This document shows positions 1 to 6,110 of a DNA stretch of 7,352 nucleotides, piece after piece. Location of the stretch: assembly GCA_964554105.1 (NCBI GenBank), contig CAZKNF010000111.1:1-7352 (forward strand), in the 5' to 3' direction. Below the pieces are notes generated by a model. That model was given only the letters and a program-made list of their open reading frames with translations, did no database searches and was not told where the DNA came from. The translations under genes and the position numbers were made by a program. Position 1 is the stretch's first letter. The number at the start of each line of letters is the position of its first letter. This stretch comes from CAZKNF01 sp964554105 (lineage in GTDB: Bacteria > Bacteroidota > Rhodothermia > Rhodothermales > VXPQ01).

Positions 1-56
1 GGCATGTATATTATCCGCCCCTCCGTTCGCACTGAAACCGACACCCCTGACGTTCT
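1..56. other. Left-edge leader before the diiron gene
   Basis: These 56 bases hold the end of the upstream region of the diiron gene. TATATT at 7-12 is -10-like, but the window starts too close to look for a -35 box. There is no Shine-Dalgarno before the ATG at 57, and no convincing tail of an upstream gene. Confidence 0.25.
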
Positions 57-842
57 ATGCCTGATGACTCCACCATTGGCCAACCAGACGCTGCACGGTC
101 GCTGCAGCGTCTTCATCAGTTTTATCGTGCGGCTATAAGAGGAGCGTGGGACATCGAGGATCTCGGATGGGAGAAGCTTTCACCTGTACCGAACGCCGAA
201 AAGGAACGATGGAATGCCGTCTGGGCGAGCGTCGTCCAGCAGCAGCTTCAAGCCGACCTGTTCGCCATCGATGCCGCAACCGATCTCTACGGCAAAGTCG
301 AGGAGCAGGAGGCTATCCTGTACTACGGCACCATGGTAGACGACGAGGCGCGCCACGTCGACGGATGGACCCGTCTGCGCGATATGCTTATTCCAATGGA
401 TGAGTTCGATCCGTATCTCGGCGAGATGGGCGAGATGCTGCTCGATGCCGATACGCTCGAGGAGCGCGTGATCGCGTTCCAGGTCGTCTTCGAAGGAATG
501 GCGATTCATGCCTTCAAGGACATCGCAGCGGCGACGGAGAAGACGATCCTCGGCGAAATGTCGAGCCGGCTGATCCGCGACGACAGCATCCACCACAACT
601 CAGGTGTCGTCTACGCCCGCTATCTCATGGAAGGCGCGAGCGATGCACTGAAGAGTCATCTGAACGCCTCGCTGCGCAGGTACGTGCCGCTCTATTTCGA
701 GCACCTCACCTGGCGGCCGCGAGCCCGCAAGTGGATGACGCGCTACATGGCCGATCACGATCAGCGGACCGCGGAGCGGAACAAGCTCCTCATCACGCAA
801 TCCCTCGTCGACCTCGGCCTCGATTCACCCTTCGGGGACTGA
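57..842 (+). CDS. Ferritin-like / RNR R2-like diiron protein
   Basis: This 261-residue, mainly helical protein has no signal peptide and should be cytoplasmic. Its carboxylate/histidine motifs fit a four-helix diiron fold: Asp67 as a possible first-helix ligand, E97-x-x-H100 (in DDEARH), Glu146 (in VVFEGMAIH) and D176-x-x-H179 (in RDDSIHH). The spacings, about 30, 49 and 30 residues, are closer to AurF-type oxygenases and acyl-ACP desaturases than to ribonucleotide reductase R2. The N-terminal stretch WDIEDLGW resembles the Trp-rich segment before the first core helix in such proteins. The family activates O2 for oxidation or N-oxygenation; the substrate here cannot be read. An Asp replaces Glu in the last ExxH motif. 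The ATG at 57 has no Shine-Dalgarno sequence but gives the full helical N-terminus. The next gene lies downstream on the same strand after a spacer with a tandem repeat. I am sure it is a gene, fairly sure of the fold, and unsure of the reaction. Confidence 0.8.
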   Translation: MPDDSTIGQPDAARSLQRLHQFYRAAIRGAWDIEDLGWEKLSPVPNAEKERWNAVWASVVQQQLQADLFAIDAATDLYGKVEEQEAILYYGTMVDDEARHVDGWTRLRDMLIPMDEFDPYLGEMGEMLLDADTLEERVIAFQVVFEGMAIHAFKDIAAATEKTILGEMSSRLIRDDSIHHNSGVVYARYLMEGASDALKSHLNASLRRYVPLYFEHLTWRPRARKWMTRYMADHDQRTAERNKLLITQSLVDLGLDSPFGD

Positions 843-874
843 CGTCGAAACAGGATCGCTCGCAGGCGGGTAGG

Positions 875-930
875 CGAGACGTCATCGGCCAGTATTAATA
901 GTCGAGATGTCATCGGTCAGTATTGATAGT
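875..930 (+). repeat. 28-bp imperfect tandem duplication
   Basis: Two directly adjacent 28-bp copies, 875-902 and 903-930, differ at three positions, all transitions (C880/T908, C889/T917, A897/G925). Each begins CGAGAYGTCATCGG and ends ATAGT. The first copy contains the palindrome TATTAATA, which is broken to TATTGATA in the second. The repeat lies between the diiron gene and the metalloprotease gene. The transition C880/T908 creates the ATG at 907 in copy two. It could be a pair of operator half-sites or a recent slippage duplication; the sequence does not distinguish these. Confidence 0.75.
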
Positions 931-1005
931 AGCGATCGGATGCGGCGAAACGGAGCGGGATGTGTGGGGGACGACGGCAATCAGAGCGCGGTGGATTGTC
1001 CTCCA

Positions 1006-2745
1006 ATGCGGCGTCCGCCGCAGCGGAGCGGTACGTTGACGGCAGTCTCGACGATGGGGCTCATCTGGCTCTTCATCTTTCTGGCAGCTCCACGCTGCGC
1101 CGCCGGTCAGGCGACCACCGACGTACCCACGTCCGGACGGCTGCATGCGATCGTAGCCTTCGTGCGATTTCAGGATGACGACAATCTGGGCCCGGGATGC
1201 ATGACCCGGGCTCGGAGCGAGTGGAGCGATCTGGATGCGCTCCCGGAGGTTGCCCACCACATCCTCTCTTCATCGCCTGAGCCGCCATTTGCGGACAGCT
1301 CCCTTACGGCATACTTCCATGAGCAGTCTGAGGGCCGATTCGTGCTGTACGGCAGGACGTATCCGGATCTAATCGTTACCGAACGCGACGAACGTGCATA
1401 CGCCAGGGGGCGTGGCAATGTGCTCGATCGGAACGCCCTCAGTCGCGAGATTCTGCAGCGAATGGAGGCAGACCCGGATTTCGATCTTTCCGATTTCGAT
1501 GAGAACGGCGACGGGCACATCGATTATTTATTCGTCGTCATGCGGCAGATGAACGATCTGCAGCTCGTGTCCGGCGGAGCGCCCGCCATCGCGAGCGTCG
1601 GTGTATCACCGGGGACGGCGCCGAGAGCGGCTCCGGGCTCGGATCTAGCGCTGGGGAAGGCAGCAGCGATTCCCACGATCGCCCGTGGATCGTACACGAT
1701 CTATCGTTCTTCGGGCGTGATCATTCCCCAGATGGACTTGATTCGCCTCATCGCACACGAGTTCGGCCACGACCTGTGGCGGCGCTCGCCTCTGACGGGT
1801 GGACACATTCGATTTATCGGGGGCGACCACGGCGTTCCAGCGAACGGACCTCGCCGGCTCGGATACGCGCTGATGCCGGGCCGCCTCAGCACGAATCCGG
1901 AGCGCGATGTGATCGACACCCGGGGCGACATGACGATATCAGCTTTCGAACGAGACCTGCTCGACGCCGGCTGGATCGACTGCCCGGTCCTCACCCAGCC
2001 CGGCACCGTCACGCTTGGAGATCTCTATACGCGGTCCGATTGTCGGAAAGTCGTAGTTAGAGACGCGGAAGGCCATCGAACCCTCTATATCTCGAACAGG
2101 CAGAGGGTGGGCTACTTCGATCGGCTGCAGTTTAATCCGTGCCAATCGTCGTACCACGGACTCATGGATACAGGCCTACTCGTCCAGGTCCGCGAAGGCC
2201 GCAGCATGGCCGTTCCGGCGGCCGACAACACCCTCCAGCTCAGCATCGATGAGAGCGCTTATGACGGCGACCTTTTTGGCCCTGGCTCAAAGTCGCAGCT
2301 CACGCCCTGGACGAGGCCGAACATCAGCGGGTATACCACTTACCCTCCCGGTTTTACGATGGAGCCCGACAACTGGCAGGCGCTCGACGACATCCGCTAC
2401 CGTGGTGATGAAGAGATGTCTTTCGAATATGTCCCGGACATTCGCGATCGGCCCATCATCAGGGAGGATTCGTGGATGGGTCCGGAGACGGCGGGGTCGA
2501 CCTTCGTGCGCGACGTCCGCGTGGAAAACGGGGCCGTATTGACGATCCGGTCCGACACGGCGATTCGTCTTTCCGAGGGTGCGAACCTCGTGATTGGAGA
2601 GGCGGCGTCCCTGGTCATGGAGCCGCGGGCGCGGATCGAGCTCGAGCCGGGGAGCAGCGTGGACGCACGGGGCGCCGTCGTCATACCCGAAGACGGCGAG
2701 AGTCCCTTCGTTGACGTGTCGGTCGGGGCGCCTCTTCGCGATTGA
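1006..2745 (+). CDS. Secreted M6-like zinc metalloprotease
   Basis: The product is a probable exported zinc endopeptidase of the immune-inhibitor-A (M6) type, 579 residues from the start chosen here. A Sec signal has its hydrophobic core at about 17-28 (GLIWLFIFLAA), with cleavage likely near residues 33-36. Family features follow in order: a Ca-binding-type loop DENGDGHID at 165-173, the zinc/catalytic motif HEFGH at 251-255 (His251, Glu252, His255), a possible Met-turn around ALMPG (Met290), the segment TISAFERDLLDAGW at about 310-323, and YISNRQRVGYFD at 361-372. Residues about 503-560 alternate hydrophobic and small residues like a beta-solenoid or beta-sandwich tail. After HEFGH the usual HxxGxxD extension is missing (HDLWRRS instead), so the third zinc ligand is unclear; His267, Asp274 and His275 are candidates. 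The frame opens at an ATG at 907, but that start adds 33 residues ahead of the signal and lies inside a tandem repeat. A GTG at 991 and an ATG at 1054 are other options. No C-terminal sorting domain is recognised. Confidence 0.82.
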   Translation: MRRPPQRSGTLTAVSTMGLIWLFIFLAAPRCAAGQATTDVPTSGRLHAIVAFVRFQDDDNLGPGCMTRARSEWSDLDALPEVAHHILSSSPEPPFADSSLTAYFHEQSEGRFVLYGRTYPDLIVTERDERAYARGRGNVLDRNALSREILQRMEADPDFDLSDFDENGDGHIDYLFVVMRQMNDLQLVSGGAPAIASVGVSPGTAPRAAPGSDLALGKAAAIPTIARGSYTIYRSSGVIIPQMDLIRLIAHEFGHDLWRRSPLTGGHIRFIGGDHGVPANGPRRLGYALMPGRLSTNPERDVIDTRGDMTISAFERDLLDAGWIDCPVLTQPGTVTLGDLYTRSDCRKVVVRDAEGHRTLYISNRQRVGYFDRLQFNPCQSSYHGLMDTGLLVQVREGRSMAVPAADNTLQLSIDESAYDGDLFGPGSKSQLTPWTRPNISGYTTYPPGFTMEPDNWQALDDIRYRGDEEMSFEYVPDIRDRPIIREDSWMGPETAGSTFVRDVRVENGAVLTIRSDTAIRLSEGANLVIGEAASLVMEPRARIELEPGSSVDARGAVVIPEDGESPFVDVSVGAPLRD

Positions 2746-2781
2746 CGTGCCGCTCCGCGACGCAGGCGGTGGTCGGTCACG

Positions 2782-3702
2782 TCAGACCATCACGAACGGA
2801 TCGCCGGCAGGTACGTGGTGGACCGGGACGTTCGGTACGCGAGGCTGAAGCCAATCGACAAGATATTCCATGCCGGGCTCCTCGCTATTGGCGTGTCCGA
2901 GAATGAGGAGGGAGGTCTCGCGGCCCATCGAGCGGGCATCCTGCACATACACCGACGTCTCCCATTCATTGATCTCGCCGACCATGAGGACGTCTACTTC
3001 CGAGTTGCGGAGGAATTCGATTTGTCCGCGGCCGCCGTAGGCTCCGAGCAAGAGGCCCACGCTCCGGCAGGTCATCGAAGGATCGCCGACGAGCTGAATC
3101 GAATGCTCGATGTCGAGCCTGTCCCTGCAGTGGGCGGCGAGCTCGGACAGCGGTGTCGGCGGGATGTCCAGAACGGAAGGGAGATCCATCCGATCGCCCT
3201 CGGTGGCTGGATACTCCTCCCATCCGACTTTCTTTAGAAACCCGGTCAGTATGCCGTCGGGCTCGACCATGTGCCAGTAGTCATGAAAGCGCCAGACCGC
3301 CATTTCATGCTCGTCGAGCAGACGGCGCTTATGCGTATAGACCGGATCGGCCTCAGACCACTCCGTCTCGTCGAGATGATTGTAGTAGGTCGGCTCATGT
3401 GTGAGAATGAGATTGGCGCCGAGCGCCGCCGCGCGCTCGATCACGCCGGACGTGGCCAGAAACGTAGTGGCGATCCCGGTCACGAGCCGCGACGGGTCGC
3501 CGGCCTTGAGCGTATCGACAGTTGGATCTATCGGGGCGCCAGGTATGTCAGCGATGATCAGGTCGATGACGTCCTGGATGGTCAACGCACGCGATCCGTA
3601 TTCTGATGGTTCGGCCGCGGCTGAGCGCGCGAGGAAGGGCCCAGCGGCGATGGCCGACCCGACTGTTGCCAGAAAATCACGCCGTGTGTGCTCGCCGTTC
3701 AT
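2782..3702 (-). CDS. Tat-exported NIF3/DUF34-like metal-binding protein
   Basis: This 306-residue protein starts with a twin-arginine signal: TRRDFLATVG at 6-15, a hydrophobic stretch, and an Ala-rich cleavage region near 28-31. It is therefore predicted to fold with its metal in the cytoplasm and be exported. The rest resembles the NIF3/DUF34 dinuclear-metal family: VTGIATTF at 74-81, GANLILTHEP at 95-104, RFHDYWH at 138-144, and a C-terminal GHANSEE at 269-275. By analogy with E. coli YbgI, His102, His270 and Glu274 would be ligands. The usual paired His is His102-Glu103, and the usual HxxxD is His140-x-x-x-His144 (with Asp141 nearby). The family's biochemical role is poorly defined, and an exported member is functionally unassigned. 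GAGG lies 8 nt before the ATG, supporting this start. The gene converges on the metalloprotease with a 36-bp gap and diverges from the SRPBCC gene. It reads as complete. Confidence 0.85.
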   Translation of the reverse strand: MNGEHTRRDFLATVGSAIAAGPFLARSAAAEPSEYGSRALTIQDVIDLIIADIPGAPIDPTVDTLKAGDPSRLVTGIATTFLATSGVIERAAALGANLILTHEPTYYNHLDETEWSEADPVYTHKRRLLDEHEMAVWRFHDYWHMVEPDGILTGFLKKVGWEEYPATEGDRMDLPSVLDIPPTPLSELAAHCRDRLDIEHSIQLVGDPSMTCRSVGLLLGAYGGRGQIEFLRNSEVDVLMVGEINEWETSVYVQDARSMGRETSLLILGHANSEEPGMEYLVDWLQPRVPNVPVHHVPAGDPFVMV

Positions 3703-3868
3703 CGAAATTGCCTCATTCTGTCTGGTTCGTTCGGATTCTATAGCTTATATGATATGCAGCGCGCGACTTGCTTGCGCTTCCGAACTACCCGACCGGGCGA
3801 GCACAATGGCCGACGGACGGGTGCAACCAGCCACGCACTAGCGACTTCCGATCAAAACACGATCACAC
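3703..3868. promoter_or_regulatory. Divergent intergenic region with AT-rich core
   Basis: This 166-bp spacer separates the divergently transcribed NIF3-like and SRPBCC genes, so both promoters probably lie here. An AT-rich patch at about 3735-3756 (TTCTATAGCTTATATGATAT) stands out from GC-rich surroundings and contains -10-like hexamers on both strands: TATGAT at 3748-3753 on plus, TATAAG and TATAGA on minus. I found no matching -35 box at normal spacing and no TTTG/TAnnTTTG pair, so individual promoters are not assigned. Confidence 0.3.
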
Positions 3869-4282
3869 GTGGAATACGAAATCATTACCGAAATAGAGAT
3901 CGACTGCATACCGGCAGACGTGTACCGTTCGCTGACCGACGAGGATGCGATTCGCGCCTGGTGGACGAACGACGCGACAATGGAGCCCGACGAGGAGGCC
4001 GATCTAGAACTCGGCTTCTACAACCGCACGATCGTGCTGCGGCTCGTGATCGAGGACACGTATCGCGACGGTCGTGTCGACTGGCGGTGCATCGAGGGTC
4101 CGGCGGAGTACCAGGATTGCACCATGGTGTTCAGAATCGAGCCTTCAGGAGAGAAGACGCTGCTCGAAGTCACGCATCGTGGTGATGCCGGCTCAGACGA
4201 ATTCGTCGAGCACGGCAAGCAGAGCTGGCGAACCGTGCTCGAGAGCTTGAAGCGCTATCTAGAAGAAGAACAGCGAACTTAG
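3869..4282 (+). CDS. SRPBCC / AHSA1-like START-fold protein
   Basis: This 137-residue protein matches the small single-domain SRPBCC family of the AHSA1 type, which forms a helix-grip fold around a hydrophobic ligand cavity. Visible signatures are the N-terminal strand IITEIEIDCIPADVYRSLTD (5-24), AIRAWWT (27-33), the central VDWRCIEGPAEYQDCTMVFRI (70-90), TLLEVTHRG (97-105) and the C-terminal helix SWRTVLESLKRYLEEE (119-134). The family covers stress-related co-chaperone-like, lipid-binding and enzymatic proteins, so no ligand or reaction can be assigned. There is no signal peptide, so it is presumably cytoplasmic. The start is GTG; the frame is closed upstream by a TAG at 3839 and the next in-frame ATG would remove the first strand and helix. 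No Shine-Dalgarno is evident. Its TAG stop overlaps the opposing gene's TAA. It stands alone on its strand. Confidence 0.82.
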   Translation: MEYEIITEIEIDCIPADVYRSLTDEDAIRAWWTNDATMEPDEEADLELGFYNRTIVLRLVIEDTYRDGRVDWRCIEGPAEYQDCTMVFRIEPSGEKTLLEVTHRGDAGSDEFVEHGKQSWRTVLESLKRYLEEEQRT

Positions 4283-4596
4283 CCAGGCTTCTCTTTCGAA
4301 ATGTAGACGCAGTACCGTTCGCCGGCGTCGTCGATTTTACTCGAGCGGACGATGATGTCCACGCCGTTCTCTACCGGGGTAATATTGCGAGCGATGTAAC
4401 TTCTCAGATTCGCGACGTCGTTTTTCGACATTTCGTCGACGCGCAGCACCTTGCCTCTATCGAGCCACTGGATATGCTGTTTGAGAGGATCGAATTTCGA
4501 GGTCCGCCATCCCATTGCTCTCGCCCGGAGTCCGGAAAGTTCGGTCACTGCATCGTCTTTGGAAACGACTTCGGTATTAAAGGTATTCTTAGGCAT
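4279..4596 (-). CDS. Hypothetical 105-residue cytoplasmic protein
   Basis: I do not recognise this protein. From the ATG at 4596 it has 105 residues, is rich in Lys, Arg and Asp, and has no signal peptide or membrane segment. The middle (WRTSKFDPLKQHIQWLDRGK, about 30-49) and the segment NDVANLRSYIAR (59-70) look helical. The C-terminus (DIIVRSSKI, 80-88, then ERYCVYISKE, 93-102) looks like two beta strands, a small alpha-plus-beta layout that could bind nucleic acid or a protein; that is only inference. The frame stays open to an ATG at 4674, but the extra 26 residues (start MNRRRLPSKP) are low-complexity and unlike the rest, so I prefer 4596. No clear ribosome binding site is present. The surroundings seem somewhat less GC-rich than neighbouring genes. 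Its stop interlocks with that of the SRPBCC gene. The clean frame and sensible composition favour a real gene. Confidence 0.6.
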   Translation of the reverse strand: MPKNTFNTEVVSKDDAVTELSGLRARAMGWRTSKFDPLKQHIQWLDRGKVLRVDEMSKNDVANLRSYIARNITPVENGVDIIVRSSKIDDAGERYCVYISKEKPG

Positions 4597-4895
4597 CTGT
4601 ATTGAATTCGTGCTGCTTTCTGTCGTAGTTGGATAGGCGGTACACGGCTTCGACGGCAGTCGTCGTCTATTCACACCGAGAGTCCACCCATCCAGAGCCG
4701 ATCAGAGCTACTGTTAAACCACCCCTGAGTTTCCTCAGCGCACTTTGGAGCGCATATTTGGGTGTGGCATCTATGCGGCGCGATCGTGATTTTAGAACAG
4801 GTAAACGGCATTTGCCGCACGATTGCTGGTACGTCTGTACGGCCGGTGGCGGCTGCGCATCGGCCCATCCTCCATCTCAAACGAAGACTCATCTA
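4597..4895. other. Divergent intergenic region, nothing definite
   Basis: This 299-bp spacer lies between the minus-strand hypothetical gene and the plus-strand DUF1080 gene, so promoters for both should lie here. I see only short hairpins: CGACG/CGTCG at 4651-4665 and CTGAG/CTCAG at 4725-4738. I find no tRNA, riboswitch, repeat or convincing -35/-10 pair. An open frame runs from 4629 into the DUF1080 gene, but its translation lacks protein-like features. Confidence 0.5.
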
Positions 4896-6032
4896 ATGAA
4901 ACACGTTAGCACGAGCCTCTTCCTGCCTGTGTGGCTCGTTCTAGTCGTCGGGACGAGCTATGCCCAGGACGATGGATTCGTCGATCTATTCAACGGTGAA
5001 GATTTGACGGGTTGGGTGGAGATGGGCGTGCCGGGGGCCTTTACCTACGAAGACGGGGCGCTCGTACTCAGCGAGCCGAACAACTACCCGAACTGGCTTC
5101 GCAGCGAAGACCAGTACGAGAATTTCGTGCTCGACCTCGAATATCAAACGCCGGGCTGGTCGGAGGGAGGAATCTACCTGCACGCTCCGCTGCACGGGGA
5201 TCCCATTGCGTCCGGTTTGAAGATCCACCTCCGGCATGACCGGTCGGAAGTAGGACTGCGATCCGCGGGGGCGATATACGACGTGCAAGCACCGATTGCG
5301 GCGGCGAATCTCGAGGACGGAGTCTGGAATCGCCTGCGGATCAACATCGAGTGGCCGCGCCTGCGAGTCACGCTCAACGACGTGCTCATCCATGATCTGA
5401 ATATGGTGCTTTCCGATGAGCTGCGCCCACGGCTTCGGAAGGGGTACATCGGTTTTGAAGATTTAGGGACGCCGTTCCGCTTTCGAAATGTGCGGATCAG
5501 GGAGCTGCCGGATACGGAGCCCGAATGGACGGTTTTGTTTAACGAACGAGATCTGACCGGATGGGAAACGGAAGGCGAGGCTGACTGGGATGTCGTAGAC
5601 GGAAAGCTCGTGACAGGAGGGGGAGACGGGGTGCTCCGGTCGCTGGGATCGTTCAGCGCCTTCGAATTTCAGACCTATTTCAGGACGAGCCCGCATGCCA
5701 ACGGCGGCATCTTTTATCGGATGGCGGATCGCGATGATCTGCGGGGCCACTATGAAATTCAGATTTACAACGTCCCCACGGCCACGAATCCCACAGGCAG
5801 CATTTACGGCATCGTTCCGGCCGAAGATGCTGGATGCCGCAGCGACGAGTGGTGCCTCATGCAGCTTATCTCCGATGGCGCGTATTCCCGTGTCCTGATC
5901 AACGGGAAGACCGTTGCTGAAGCGACGAATCTGGCTCTTCCGGATTCCGGGAGGATCGCGATCCAGAATCACAGCCAGGGAATGGTCGAATACAAAGACA
6001 TAAGAATCAAGCCGCTGCGCGAGGGGGATTGA
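4896..6032 (+). CDS. Secreted tandem DUF1080 (3-keto-disaccharide hydrolase-like) protein
   Basis: The 378-residue product has a Sec signal peptide (1-23, hydrophobic FLPVWLVLVVGTSYA, likely cleavage before Gln24) followed by two copies of the DUF1080 / 3-keto-disaccharide hydrolase domain, a concanavalin-like beta-sandwich. Copy one spans about 27-205: FNGEDLTGW (32-40), GGIYLHA (91-97), AIYDVQAP (126-133). Copy two spans about 209-374: FNERDLTGW (215-223), NGGIFYR (269-275), YEIQIYN (286-292), GSIYGIVP (301-308), GRIAIQNH (352-359). The family is linked to carbohydrate binding or turnover, and some members act on 3-keto-glycosides. Which copy, if either, is catalytic cannot be read here. 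It should act in the periplasm or outside the cell. The frame extends upstream to 4629, but the ATG at 4896 begins exactly at the signal peptide. No Shine-Dalgarno is visible. The gene converges on the amidohydrolase gene. I see no 3-keto-sugar oxidoreductase beside it. Confidence 0.88.
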   Translation: MKHVSTSLFLPVWLVLVVGTSYAQDDGFVDLFNGEDLTGWVEMGVPGAFTYEDGALVLSEPNNYPNWLRSEDQYENFVLDLEYQTPGWSEGGIYLHAPLHGDPIASGLKIHLRHDRSEVGLRSAGAIYDVQAPIAAANLEDGVWNRLRINIEWPRLRVTLNDVLIHDLNMVLSDELRPRLRKGYIGFEDLGTPFRFRNVRIRELPDTEPEWTVLFNERDLTGWETEGEADWDVVDGKLVTGGGDGVLRSLGSFSAFEFQTYFRTSPHANGGIFYRMADRDDLRGHYEIQIYNVPTATNPTGSIYGIVPAEDAGCRSDEWCLMQLISDGAYSRVLINGKTVAEATNLALPDSGRIAIQNHSQGMVEYKDIRIKPLREGD

Positions 6033-6074
6033 GCCGCGCCAGGGTTCGGGCCGAGTGCCTCGCATCCGATACAT

Positions 6075-6103
6075 CCCGGTGGCTTCGTTCGGCAGGCGCC
6101 GGG
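6075..6103. terminator. Possible bidirectional hairpin between convergent genes
   Basis: In the 78-bp convergent gap, CCCGGTG at 6075-6081 can pair with CGCCGGG at 6097-6103. This gives seven base pairs, one of them a G-T wobble, around a 15-nt loop. The position suits a shared terminator, but neither side has a T-tract and the loop is long, so this is a weak call. Confidence 0.22.
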
Positions 6104-6110
6104 CACCTCG

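Noticed and set aside
180..596. 138-residue minus-strand frame within the diiron gene
   Set aside because: It is antisense to the diiron motifs and has no independent support.
2736..2760. Possible terminator hairpin TCGCG/CGCGA at the end of the protease gene
   Set aside because: It has only five base pairs with a 15-nt loop, overlaps the coding end and has no T-tract.
3688..4185. 165-residue plus-strand frame overlapping the SRPBCC gene
   Set aside because: It is Arg/Gly/His-rich out-of-frame translation of the SRPBCC gene and the spacer before it, with no ribosome binding site.
4629..4895. N-terminal extension of the DUF1080 frame (89 extra residues)
   Set aside because: The translation has no protein-like pattern, and a clear signal peptide begins exactly at the ATG at 4896.
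4597..4895. Possible tRNA or structured RNA in the 299-bp spacer
   Set aside because: There is no T-loop consensus or cloverleaf on either strand, and the hairpins present are only five base pairs.
5463..6074. 203-residue minus-strand open frame over the DUF1080 gene
   Set aside because: It is antisense to a well-supported domain, with Arg/Pro-rich composition and no recognisable motif, as expected for a shadow frame in high-GC DNA.
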